Assembly (NCBI GenBank): GCA_026129915.1
Contig: JAHCHD010000007.1
Span: forward strand, 1-64,000
DNA: 64,000 bases
DNA from: Bryobacterales bacterium
GTDB taxonomy: Bacteria; Acidobacteriota; Terriglobia; Bryobacterales; Bryobacteraceae
Direction of reading: 5' to 3'
The notes under the pieces are model-generated. The model saw only the letters and a program-made list of their open reading frames with translations, did no database searches and had not been told where the DNA came from. The number at the start of each line of letters is the position of its first letter. Position 1 is the stretch's first letter. This document shows positions 45,146 through 53,680 of the stretch, one piece after another. Both the position numbers and the translations under genes were made by a program.

Positions 45146-46096
45146 ATGGAAACACGCATTCTTGGAAACAGCGATCTTGCCATCACCGTGCTCGGCATCG
45201 GCGCCTGGGCGATGGGCGGAGGTAACTGGAAATTCGGCTGGGGGCCTCAGGACGATGATGACAGCGTCGCCGCAATCCACGCCGCGCTGGATGCGGGAGT
45301 CAATTGGATCGATACCGCTGCCGTCTACGGGCTCGGCCATGCCGAAGTGGTGGTGGGGCGCGCCGTGAAGGGTCTCAGCCACAAGCCGCTGCTCTTCACC
45401 AAGTGCGCGCGCGTCTGGAATGAGCAGCGCGAAATCGGCAAGGTGCTGCATCGCGACTCGGTCATCCGCGAATGCGAGGAAAGTCTGCGCCGCTTGCAGA
45501 CTGACGTCATCGACCTCTACCAGATTCACTGGCCAGAGCCCGACGAAGATATCGAGGAAGGCTGGGAAGCGTGTGCGCGCCTGAAGGAGCAGGGCAAGGT
45601 TCGCTGGATTGGCGTCTCCAACTTCAGCGTGGCCCAATTGCAACGAATCGCTCCCATAGCACCCATCACTTCGCTGCAGCCGCCCTACAACATGCTCGTC
45701 CGGGGCATCGAACAGGAACAGTTGCCCTATTGCCAGCAGAACGGTATTGGCGTCATCGGTTATTCGCCCATGCGCTCTGGGTTGCTCACCGGCAAGATGA
45801 CAGCGGAGCGCGTCGCGGCCATGCCTGAAGACGATCACCGCCAGCGCGTCCCTGACTTTCAGGAACCGCGACTCTCGAAGAATCTTGCCCTGGTGGAATT
45901 GTTGCGCGAGATCGGTGCCGGCCATGGCGTTTCGCCCGGCGAAGTGGCCATTGCATGGACTCTCCGTCACCCTGCGATTACCGGCGCAATTGTTGGAATG
46001 AGGAATGCCAAGCAGGCCAATGGCGTGATGGGAGCCGCCGGTCTGAAATTAAGTGACGCCGACCTCGCACGCATTGAGGAATTTCTTGCGGACTAA
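45146..46096 (+). CDS. Aldo/keto reductase
   Basis: 316 residues from METRILGNSDLAITVLG; an upstream in-frame start overlaps the surE end. AKR motifs: WIDTAAVYGLGHAEVVVGRAV with the catalytic Asp and Tyr, LFTKCARVW with Lys, DLYQIHWPEP with His, then GKVRWIGVSNFSVAQL, QPPYNMLVRG and AIVGMRNAKQ for cofactor binding. The QPPYNML and HWPEPDE features resemble the YajO/general stress AKR branch that reduces small aldehydes or sugars. It is likely cotranscribed with surE, though no functional link is evident. Confidence 0.9.
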   Translation: METRILGNSDLAITVLGIGAWAMGGGNWKFGWGPQDDDDSVAAIHAALDAGVNWIDTAAVYGLGHAEVVVGRAVKGLSHKPLLFTKCARVWNEQREIGKVLHRDSVIRECEESLRRLQTDVIDLYQIHWPEPDEDIEEGWEACARLKEQGKVRWIGVSNFSVAQLQRIAPIAPITSLQPPYNMLVRGIEQEQLPYCQQNGIGVIGYSPMRSGLLTGKMTAERVAAMPEDDHRQRVPDFQEPRLSKNLALVELLREIGAGHGVSPGEVAIAWTLRHPAITGAIVGMRNAKQANGVMGAAGLKLSDADLARIEEFLAD

Positions 46097-46105
46097 CGGT
46101 TGACT

Positions 46106-47410
46106 CTACAAAAAAACAAACGGTCCGCGTTTCTCCGACACCCCTAGCTCCGTCACCGCGCCAATCTCCACCTCGTGGATTTCATTTGCAGGGCGCGGCA
46201 ATGCCAGCTCCACCTTCAGGTAATTCTCGCTAAGCGCAAAGCCTGGCGTATCCAGCGTCACCACACTTACCCGTGTACCCACCATCCGCCGCCGGAATTC
46301 CAGATTCTTCGCGGCCGCCAGGTCGCGCAGCACGGCGTTGCGCTGCTTCCGCACCGGCATCGGTAGTTGCGCGGAGATCTCCGCGGCTGGCGTCCCTGGG
46401 CGCTCAGAGTAAGTGAATACGTGCAAGTACGTATAGGGCATCCGCTCAACGAATGCCCTGGTTTCCTCAAACTCGGCATCGGTTTCTCCGGGGAAACCCA
46501 CCATTACATCGGCGCCGAATGCAGCATCGGGCAGCAGGCGAAACGCCTCCTGCATACGTTGCTCATAGTGCCGGAGCCGGTAACGCCGCTTCATCCGCTT
46601 CAGCACCGTATCCGATCCTGACTGCAGCGGGGCATGCCAGTGCCGGGCGATCCGCGGGTTCCCCGCCATCAGCATCAGTAACTCATCGGAGTAGTCCATC
46701 GGTTCCACGGAACTCAGCCGCAGCCGTTCCACCGGCGTGTCCTCGAGCAGTGCCCGCACCAGGTCGTGCAGCCGCAGATGCATGCCATTGTCCCGGCCCC
46801 AGCGACCGAGGTTAATGCCGCTCAGCACCACTTCGCGGTAGCGCCCAGCCAACTGCTGTACTTGCGCCAGCACTTCCTCCAGAGGAGCGCTCCGGCTCTT
46901 GCCCCGCACGAAGGGAATGATGCAGAACGAGCAGCGGTTGTTGCAGCCGTCCTGGATCTTCAGGTTTGGCCGCGTGCGATCCCCTGCCGCGTCCTCCACC
47001 GGCGCCGACAGAAACTCACTGTGCGCAAAAATATCGCCCACGTGGATGTTGCCATGGAAAGGCGTCGATGCGATGTCGTCCGCCAGGATGTCGGGAATAT
47101 GCGTCTTATGCGAGTTGCCTACCACCCATGCCACACCCGGCAACTGGGAAACGGCCTCCGGATCTCGCTGCGCGTAGCAACCCGTCACCAGGATGCGCGC
47201 CCCGGCATTCTCTCGGTGAACGCGGCGCGCGGTCTTGCGCACATCGTCATCCGCGGTTGCAGTCACCGTGCAGGTGTTCAGCACCACCAGGTCGGCGTGC
47301 TCGCGGCTCACCGATGGCGTAAGACCGCGCAGAGATAGCAACGTCTCCAGCGCAGCGCCATCCGCCTGCGTCGCCCGGCAGCCAAAATTCTGTACGTAGA
47401 ACGACTTCAC
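46106..47410 (-). CDS. mtaB: tRNA t6A37 methylthiotransferase MtaB
   Basis: 434 residues. The N-terminal UPF0004 domain has YVQNFGCRATQADG, VVLNTCTVTATADDDVRK and VTGCYAQRDPEAV, the three Cys holding the first iron-sulfur cluster. The radical SAM domain has QDGCNNRCSFCIIPFVRGKSRS (taken in pieces, CX3CX2C), LSGINLGRWG, LSSVEPMD, LQSGSDTVLKRMKRRY and GADVMVGFPGETDAEFEE. A short TRAM-like tail ends the protein. The GINLGRWG and CNNRCSFC details favour MtaB over MiaB and RimO. It converts t6A to ms2t6A at tRNA position 37. Downstream of yfiT by 30 nt. Confidence 0.93.
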   Translation of the reverse strand: MKSFYVQNFGCRATQADGAALETLLSLRGLTPSVSREHADLVVLNTCTVTATADDDVRKTARRVHRENAGARILVTGCYAQRDPEAVSQLPGVAWVVGNSHKTHIPDILADDIASTPFHGNIHVGDIFAHSEFLSAPVEDAAGDRTRPNLKIQDGCNNRCSFCIIPFVRGKSRSAPLEEVLAQVQQLAGRYREVVLSGINLGRWGRDNGMHLRLHDLVRALLEDTPVERLRLSSVEPMDYSDELLMLMAGNPRIARHWHAPLQSGSDTVLKRMKRRYRLRHYEQRMQEAFRLLPDAAFGADVMVGFPGETDAEFEETRAFVERMPYTYLHVFTYSERPGTPAAEISAQLPMPVRKQRNAVLRDLAAAKNLEFRRRMVGTRVSVVTLDTPGFALSENYLKVELALPRPANEIHEVEIGAVTELGVSEKRGPFVFL

Positions 47411-47440
47411 ACTACTCTTCAGTATAGGAGTTGAACTTCC

Positions 47441-47968
47441 CTACCAGCCCATCCGCTCCCGCAACGCCGTTACGTGCGCCACGTGGTGCCTGCCATGCCA
47501 CGCGTACAGGCACGTATACCGCTCGATGGTTCCTGGCCCATTCACCGGATGCACCAGCGTTCGATGAAATTCGTCCGGAGCCAGGTTCTTCAGCAGCGAG
47601 GTCCACCGCGCATGCAATCCGCCCAGCAGTTGCAGCGACGCCGCCACTGGATCCGTGCTTGCATCGTGCAGTTCCGCCCATAGCTTCTCGTCGTAGGCCT
47701 TGATGGTGGGCTGCTCTTCGGTAAGCGCCCAGCGCACGCGAATATAGGCGTTCAAGTGGCTATCCGCCACATGATGCACCACCTGGCGAACGGTCCAGCC
47801 GTCAGGGCGATACGGAGTATCCAACTGCTCTTCGCTCAACCCATCCAGGGCCGCTTCCAGTTGGTGGGGCAAGTGGGTGATGTCGGAAATCCATCCTTCC
47901 CTCTGTGCCGCCGCCGTGTCTGGGTCAAAGGCAAAGCGCCCAATCGGGTACTTCAGTGTGTCCGTCAT
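47441..47968 (-). CDS. YfiT/DinB-family bacillithiol-transferase-like protein
   Basis: 175 residues from MTDTLKYPIGRFAFDP. The DinB-like four-helix fold is shown by ISDITHLPHQLEAALDGLSEEQL, RPDGWTVRQVVHHVADSHLNAYIR with the first metal His, KLWAELHDASTDPVAASLQLL and the late YAWHGRHHVAHVTAL with two further His. YfiT was described as a putative metal-dependent hydrolase, and relatives transfer thiols such as bacillithiol. It lies between priA (60 nt upstream) and mtaB on the same strand. The thiol used here is unknown. Confidence 0.9.
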   Translation of the reverse strand: MTDTLKYPIGRFAFDPDTAAAQREGWISDITHLPHQLEAALDGLSEEQLDTPYRPDGWTVRQVVHHVADSHLNAYIRVRWALTEEQPTIKAYDEKLWAELHDASTDPVAASLQLLGGLHARWTSLLKNLAPDEFHRTLVHPVNGPGTIERYTCLYAWHGRHHVAHVTALRERMGW

Positions 47969-48027
47969 CCAGGGGGTTCCTCTGCTTTCCAGTATGAGGC
48001 ATGTAACCGGCCAGGCCTCACAGACAG

Positions 48028-50466
48028 CTACATCAGATTCAGCGGATCGACATCTAGCACTACCGATGTTGCTCTCCACTGCATTGATGCCGCGTGTTCG
48101 CGGATCCGCAGGATGGTGCGGCGCAGAGCCGCCCGGCTCGCTGACTTCAGCAGAATTTGGTAGCGGAACTCGCTCTTCAGCTTCGGCACGGGAGCCTCCG
48201 CCGGACCCATTACCCGAATCTGCTCAGATGGCGGGTCAAGCAGCCACTTCACTTCCGTTGCCATACGCATTGCCTCTTCCTGCTTCTCGTGGCGCAATAG
48301 TACGTTTGCCAGAAACGCATACGGCGGATAGCGCAATTGTCTACGAAACGCGATTTCGGTGGCGTAGAACGCTTCGTAGTCCTGTGTCGCCGCAAGCGTT
48401 ACGGAGTAGTGCTCCGGGTGCAACGTCTGCACCAGCACCCTTCCCGGCGTAAACCCTCGCCCTGCGCGCCCGGCCACCTGCGTCAGCAATTGAAAAGTCC
48501 GTTCCGCCGCGCGAAAGTCGGGCAAGGCCAGCGCGGCGTCGGCCGTCACCACGCACACCAGTGTCACATTCGGAATGTCGTGCCCTTTTGCAATCATCTG
48601 GGTGCCCACAAGAATGTCATAGGCCCCATCCCGGAAGCCCTCCAGGATCGTCTCGTAGCCACGCTTCCCCCCCACCGTGTCGCGGTCCATACGGGCGATG
48701 CGCGCCCCAGGGAAATACTGATGCAGAAAATCCTCGATCTTCTCTGAACCTGCTCCCACGAAGTGCAGGTGTTCGCTCGCGCACTGTACGCACACCTTGG
48801 GAACGGCCTCCGCATAGCCGCAGTAGTGGCACAGCATCCGCTTGTGGCGCCGGTGGTAGGTGAGCGTTACCGCGCAGTGCGGGCATCCCGCCGCGTACCC
48901 GCACGAACGGCACACCACCTGTGTGGAAAAGCCTCGCCGGTTATGCAACACCATCACCTGCTCGTGCTTCTCAAGACGTTCCGTTACGGCCTCGGCCATC
49001 CGCCGAGAAAACGGATCCTTGCTATGCGTTTCCAGAAACTCCTGGCGCATGTCGATGATGTCCACTTCGGGCATCGGGCGTCCGTTCACCCGCTCCGGCA
49101 GCAACAGCCGCTGGTATTTCCCCAGCTCCGCGTTGTAGCGGGTCTCCAGGCTCGGTGTCGCTGACCCCAGCACCACCACCGCCTTATGCATACTGGCGCG
49201 ATACACGGCCACATCGCGCCCGTGATAGCGAGGTGTCTCCTCCTGCTTGTAGCTGCCGTCGTGTTCCTCGTCCACCAGAATCAGGCCCAGGTTCGGTATG
49301 GGTGCAAATACCCCGGAGCGCGTCGCCACCACCACGCCCGCTTCACCTGACTGCACCCTTCGCCACTGGCTGGCCCGTTCGGCGTCGTGGAAAGCAGAAT
49401 GCAGAATCGCCACCTTATCGCCAAAGCGATGGTAGAAGTGCCCGGCCATTGCGGGCGTCAGCGCTATCTCCGGCACCAGCATCAGTGCATTGCGCCGCTT
49501 CGCCAGCACGGCTTCTATGGCGTGCATATATACTTCCGTTTTTCCTGATCCCGTCACGCCCTGCAGCAAGAACGCCCGGAACTCACCCACATCCAGCGCG
49601 CGGGTAATCGCATCCAGCGCCGACTGCTGCTGCTCGTTCAGCGGATGCCGTGTGCCGGAACCTATCCCCCCGTGCACTGTAGGTCGCGGCCGTGTCCGTA
49701 AAAGGCCTTTGCGCGCCAGCGATCGCGCCGCGCTCGACGCGTTCTTCACGATGTCTTCCAACTCGTTAAGCGCATATTCCCCCGGATGCAGCGCCAGGAA
49801 CGAGAGCAACTCGCGCTCCGCCTTGGGCAGTTTCTTGCCATCCAATTCCAGGGGAGGGGGCGGCTGCAATCCTTCCACCAGCAAGCGCTCGGAGGCCATC
49901 CGCAGCGGGTCCTTCTGCACATGGAATTCCTCGCGCTCCACCAGGCCCTTCTTCAGCAACTTGGACAGTTGCACGCTTGCGCCGGGAACGCGCTGCTTCA
50001 ACCAGGTTTCATTCTGTGGGCGCTCATCCAGCAATCGCATCAGTCGTTCGGCGGGTCCTTCGGTGGCAAGCCCCAGCACGCTCTGCCGGATGAGGTCGCG
50101 GCCGTCCTGGGTCAACGAATACACCACGCCCTTGCGTGACTCGCCCGTAAGCGGCGCCATCCCGCGCAGCACCTCTCCCATCGGTGCACAGTAATACTCG
50201 CTCACCCACGAAGCCAGCGCCATCATCTCCGCATCAAAAACCGGAGCCTCGTCCACCAGCCGCAGCACTTCCTTGCATTCACCGGGCGGTTTCTGCCCGT
50301 GAAGCGCCACAATCACGCCCATCAGCTTCCGTCGCGAGAAAGGCACAATCACGCGGCAGCCCACCTGCGCCCGGTGCCGTACGGAAAGCGGCATCGCGTA
50401 CGTGAAGTTGCGGTCCAGAGGCACGGGCAGGCTCAAATCGCAGTATTCGGGCAAAGCAGCGTTCAT
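48028..50466 (-). CDS. priA: Primosomal replication restart helicase PriA
   Basis: 812 residues, slightly longer than many PriA proteins. The N-terminal 3'-DNA-binding part (YCDLSLPVPLDRNFTYAMP, GCRVIVPFSRRKLMGVIV) precedes the SF2 helicase core with Walker A LLQGVTGSGKTEVYM near 298-310, DEEHDGSYKQEETPRYHGRD near 395 and GSATPSLE. A zinc region with eight Cys (CRSCGYAAGCPHC, CHYCGYAEAVPKVCVQC) sits inside it, followed by VGTQMIAKGHD and QVAGRAGRG. PriA reloads the replisome at stalled forks. It is the first gene of a possible priA-yfiT-mtaB transcript. Confidence 0.96.
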   Translation of the reverse strand: MNAALPEYCDLSLPVPLDRNFTYAMPLSVRHRAQVGCRVIVPFSRRKLMGVIVALHGQKPPGECKEVLRLVDEAPVFDAEMMALASWVSEYYCAPMGEVLRGMAPLTGESRKGVVYSLTQDGRDLIRQSVLGLATEGPAERLMRLLDERPQNETWLKQRVPGASVQLSKLLKKGLVEREEFHVQKDPLRMASERLLVEGLQPPPPLELDGKKLPKAERELLSFLALHPGEYALNELEDIVKNASSAARSLARKGLLRTRPRPTVHGGIGSGTRHPLNEQQQSALDAITRALDVGEFRAFLLQGVTGSGKTEVYMHAIEAVLAKRRNALMLVPEIALTPAMAGHFYHRFGDKVAILHSAFHDAERASQWRRVQSGEAGVVVATRSGVFAPIPNLGLILVDEEHDGSYKQEETPRYHGRDVAVYRASMHKAVVVLGSATPSLETRYNAELGKYQRLLLPERVNGRPMPEVDIIDMRQEFLETHSKDPFSRRMAEAVTERLEKHEQVMVLHNRRGFSTQVVCRSCGYAAGCPHCAVTLTYHRRHKRMLCHYCGYAEAVPKVCVQCASEHLHFVGAGSEKIEDFLHQYFPGARIARMDRDTVGGKRGYETILEGFRDGAYDILVGTQMIAKGHDIPNVTLVCVVTADAALALPDFRAAERTFQLLTQVAGRAGRGFTPGRVLVQTLHPEHYSVTLAATQDYEAFYATEIAFRRQLRYPPYAFLANVLLRHEKQEEAMRMATEVKWLLDPPSEQIRVMGPAEAPVPKLKSEFRYQILLKSASRAALRRTILRIREHAASMQWRATSVVLDVDPLNLM

Positions 50467-50539
50467 ACATTCGTGCCTGAATTTCGGCAGGACTCGGGTT
50501 TACGGTAACCAATCCCTATCGGAAGCAACCTCTCCCTTT

Positions 50540-50556
50540 GTACCGTGTTTCGGTAC
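50540..50556. promoter_or_regulatory. Inverted repeat just before a ribosome site
   Basis: GTACCG-TGTTT-CGGTAC is a perfect 6-bp inverted repeat, ending 2 nt before the GAAGGAG ribosome site of the small secreted protein gene. It could be an operator or a translation-modulating hairpin. Confidence 0.35.
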
Positions 50557-50574
50557 CTGAAGGAGATATTGAGG

Positions 50575-51000
50575 ATGCTTCACAAAGTGATCGCAATGAC
50601 GGCTGCCTTGGTGCTATGCACCGGAATATTGCTGGCGGATGTCACGGGCAAGTATTCCGTGGAAATCGAGCGCCCGGCTGGGGCGGAAGGCCGCGGCGGC
50701 GGACCCGGAGGTGGCGGACGCATGGGAGGCATGCAAACCACCCTGAACCTGAAAGAAGAGGGCGGAAAGCTCACGGGCACCGCGGAGATGGGCGCCGGCG
50801 AACGTGCGCGGACCGTCGACATTACGAACGGCAAGATCGAAGGGGGCAAGTTCTCCTTTGAAACGGTTCTCGAAACCCCGATGGGCACGATGACCATGCT
50901 CTGGGATGGAAAGGTGGAGGGTGCGGAACTCAAGGGAACCCGTGCGATGAAAGAAGTTGATCGCCCGCCGATGAACTTCACCGCCAAGAAAGCGGAATAG
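50575..51000 (+). CDS. Small secreted protein of unknown function
   Basis: 141 residues from MLHKVIAMTAALVLCTGILLADV, a signal peptide cut near LLADV; GGAGATATTGAGG precedes the ATG. A Gly-rich linker (AEGRGGGPGGGGRMGGMQ) joins a short N-terminal strand (GKYSVEIERP) to a lipocalin-like set of strands: TTLNLKEEGGKLTGTAEMG, VDITNGKIEGGKFSFETVLE, GTMTMLWDGKVEGAELKGTRAM. This repeating TLNLKxxGxxLTGT pattern is common in secreted Acidobacteriota and Planctomycetota proteins. No function is known. It reads away from priA. Confidence 0.78.
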   Translation: MLHKVIAMTAALVLCTGILLADVTGKYSVEIERPAGAEGRGGGPGGGGRMGGMQTTLNLKEEGGKLTGTAEMGAGERARTVDITNGKIEGGKFSFETVLETPMGTMTMLWDGKVEGAELKGTRAMKEVDRPPMNFTAKKAE

Positions 51001-51042
51001 CTTCTCCGGCCGCATCGGCCAAAGTTGCAAGTCATGGGAGTG

Positions 51043-51084
51043 AAACGTGACGGGCCGGCTGTCGACAGCCGGCCCCTCGCGTTT
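51043..51084. terminator. Perfect 24-bp palindrome, probable terminator
   Basis: GGGCCGGCTGTC / GACAGCCGGCCC (51052-51075) is a perfect 12-bp-arm palindrome; AAACG and CGTTT outside it extend the symmetry over a short mismatch. It lies 43 nt after the secreted-protein stop and about 12 nt from the tRNA 3' end on the other strand, so it may end transcription in both directions. Confidence 0.6.
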
Positions 51085-51095
51085 CCCAATCTCGG

Positions 51096-51171
<76 letters not shown>

Positions 51172-51324
51172 TCTCTTCGCCAGAGTAGCATGGGCGCATG
51201 GGAAGGACTCACTCTGACCTTGCCTCCGGGAGCACACTGTATGTGCCTTGGGACGCGCGGGTCGCAACATCCCCCGGCCGTCCCAGGGGATCTCTCATCC
51301 CACGGGCAGTCACCTGCCCGCTTC

Positions 51325-53457
51325 CTACCATTTCGGATTCACCCCCAGCTCCTTCATCAGAAATGCCTGGATGTCGGCATTCAGCGCGATCGACTTTTCC
51401 GTGTTACTTGCGCCGTGGCCGCTCTTGGTTTCAATCCGGATGATTACTGGCTTGTCCTTGGCGGCTTTCGCCTGCATGGTTGCCGCGTACTTGAACGAAT
51501 GGGCGGGCACCACGCGGTCGTCGTGGTCTGCGGTCGTAATCAGCGTTGCCGGATAGATGCCGCCATCGCGCACGTTGTGGATGGGAGAGTAAGCATAGAG
51601 GGCCTTGAACTCTTCCGGGTCGTCGCTCGATCCATAGTCTGGAATCCAGTTCCACCCGATGGTGAACTTGTGGAAGCGCAGCATATCCATCACACCTACC
51701 TGAGGTACGGCGGCGCGAAAGAGTTCAGGTCGCTGGTTGATCACGGCTCCCACCAGCAGTCCGCCGTTGGAACCGCCCAGCACCGCGAGCTTGTCGCTGC
51801 TGGTGTACTTGTTGGCAATCAGCCACTCCGCCGCACCGATGAAGTCGTCGAACACATTCTGCTTCTTCAGCTTCGTGCCGGCCTCGTGCCAGGTCTCCCC
51901 ATACTCGCCGCCGCCCCGCATGTTGCAGGAGGCATACACAAATCCCTGCTCCAGCATCGCCAACCGCAATGAGTTGAACGTCGGGTTGGTAACCACGTTG
52001 AACCCGCCATAGCCATAAAGCAGCGTCGGGTTGCTTCCGTTTAATGCCAGCCCCTTCTTGTGCACCAGGAACATCGGTACCTTCGTACCGTCCTTGCTGT
52101 TCACAAACACCTGCTTAGTCTCATACAGAGCAGGGTCAAAGCCAGGAATCTCGGGAGCACGGTAGGGCTTGCTTTCCCCACTCGTCAAGTCATACAGGAA
52201 CACTGTGGGCGGATAGTCGAACGACTGGTAGTTGTAGAACACCACTGTGTCGTCGCGCCGTCCGCCAAAGTCCTGCACGTAGCCCAAGCCGGGCAACTGC
52301 ACGTCGGTCTCGCGGACGCCCTCCAGGCTGTACCGCACCACGCGGCTTGCCACATCCTTGATGTAGGTGGCGAACAGCTTTCCGCCCCCGGTATGCGCGT
52401 CCCGCAGTGGCTCGGACTGCTCCGGGAGAATATCCTTCCACTGGCGGTTCGAGATCGTGAAGTGCAATACCTTTCCATTCGGGGCATTGGCGTTGGTCGT
52501 CACCAGGAACCCCGTCGGCGTGTTCCCCACGAGTTCATACTGGTCGTTAGTGATCTCCGCCATAATCGGACGGAACGCCGAACCCGCTTGGGAAAGGTCC
52601 TTGTAGTGCAGTGCGTTGCCGTCCAGCCCCTTGCCCCGTTCAGAGATCGTCAGCACGGCGTAGCGTTCGTCTTCCGTCGTTTGCAGGGTGTGGAAGCGCT
52701 GCGGATTTGCCGGATCCTGATAGGTGAGTTCATCCGCCGTCTGGGCGGTGCCCACCCGATGGAACCAGACCTGGTGATTTTCGTTCTTGGCCGACAGCAG
52801 ATTGCCGCCCTCTGGAGCGGGGTAGCGGCTGTAGAAGAAGCCATTGCCCGCCCAGGCGATCCCCGATACCTTCACCCAGCGCACTTCATCGTCCAGCACT
52901 TTGCGCGTGGCCACTTCCATCACCCGGATCACCTTCCAATCCGAGCCTCCATCAGATAGCGCATACGCCACATACTTCCCATCCGCCGAGGGAGCAAAAG
53001 AATCCAACCGTGTGGTGCCGTCGGGCGACAGCGCATTGGGGTCCAGCAGTTCACTGGCTTCCCCGTCCAGCCCCTTCTGGATATACCAGACGTTCTGGTT
53101 CTGCAGTCCGCTGTTCTTCGAGAAGAAATACCACTCGCCCCGCCGTGCCGGCTGCCCGTGCTTCGGGTAGTCATAGAGCGTCCGCAGCCGCTGCCGTAAC
53201 TGCTCGCGGAACGAAATCTTATCCAAGTACGCATTCGTAACTTTGTTCTGCGCCTCCACCCACGCAGCGGTTTCGGAGGAATTGTCATCCTCCAGCCAGC
53301 GATAGGGGTCTGCCACTTCCACGCCGTGGTAGGTATCAACCTGTTCCACCTTTTGGGTTTCGGGATAGTCAATCGTCTGGGTCATGGGGGAGCATCCGGC
53401 AAGCGCCATCATCGCGGTCATCAGCGTGGCACGCACTCGGTTAGCGGGGTTCCGCAT
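51325..53457 (-). CDS. Prolyl oligopeptidase (S9A) lipoprotein
   Basis: 710 residues from ATG 53457; a longer frame begins at 53583 but lacks sense. The N-terminus has a lipobox (MMALAGC, Cys 22), so it is a lipidated envelope enzyme. The beta-propeller half starts YPETQKVEQVDTYHGVEVADPYRWLEDD in pieces. The alpha/beta hydrolase half has TLLYGYGGFN, MRGGGEYGETWHEAGT, catalytic Ser near 562 in GGSNGGLL, Asp near 644 in DHDDRV and His near 681 in GHGAS. S9A enzymes cut short peptides after proline. It is divergent from the giant secreted protein gene. Confidence 0.95.
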   Translation of the reverse strand: MRNPANRVRATLMTAMMALAGCSPMTQTIDYPETQKVEQVDTYHGVEVADPYRWLEDDNSSETAAWVEAQNKVTNAYLDKISFREQLRQRLRTLYDYPKHGQPARRGEWYFFSKNSGLQNQNVWYIQKGLDGEASELLDPNALSPDGTTRLDSFAPSADGKYVAYALSDGGSDWKVIRVMEVATRKVLDDEVRWVKVSGIAWAGNGFFYSRYPAPEGGNLLSAKNENHQVWFHRVGTAQTADELTYQDPANPQRFHTLQTTEDERYAVLTISERGKGLDGNALHYKDLSQAGSAFRPIMAEITNDQYELVGNTPTGFLVTTNANAPNGKVLHFTISNRQWKDILPEQSEPLRDAHTGGGKLFATYIKDVASRVVRYSLEGVRETDVQLPGLGYVQDFGGRRDDTVVFYNYQSFDYPPTVFLYDLTSGESKPYRAPEIPGFDPALYETKQVFVNSKDGTKVPMFLVHKKGLALNGSNPTLLYGYGGFNVVTNPTFNSLRLAMLEQGFVYASCNMRGGGEYGETWHEAGTKLKKQNVFDDFIGAAEWLIANKYTSSDKLAVLGGSNGGLLVGAVINQRPELFRAAVPQVGVMDMLRFHKFTIGWNWIPDYGSSDDPEEFKALYAYSPIHNVRDGGIYPATLITTADHDDRVVPAHSFKYAATMQAKAAKDKPVIIRIETKSGHGASNTEKSIALNADIQAFLMKELGVNPKW

Positions 53458-53534
53458 AGTTGCCTGTCCTTTCGAGGTGGATTGCCCGGGAAGTAGTCGC
53501 GGATTGCGATGCGCCCAATGGCCAAGGCGCCAGA

Positions 53535-53540
53535 TATAAT
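53535..53540 (+). promoter_or_regulatory. Perfect -10 hexamer upstream of the giant gene
   Basis: TATAAT lies 141 nt before the GTG at 53681. The 17-nt position upstream (CGCCCA) is a poor -35, so only the -10 element is supported. A TATATC match lies on the opposite strand at the same place and could serve the divergent peptidase gene. Confidence 0.3.
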
Positions 53541-53680
53541 GGGAGTATCGCGATCCTGTTTTTTCCCGAAGGCAATGCTTCATTTTCTATCAGTTTTCAA
53601 CGTGTCAAATGTTGTAAATTTCGTATGGAGGCATCTGAATACTGGATCAGGCGCGCGCATTCTTCCGCTATGCTAGGGGC

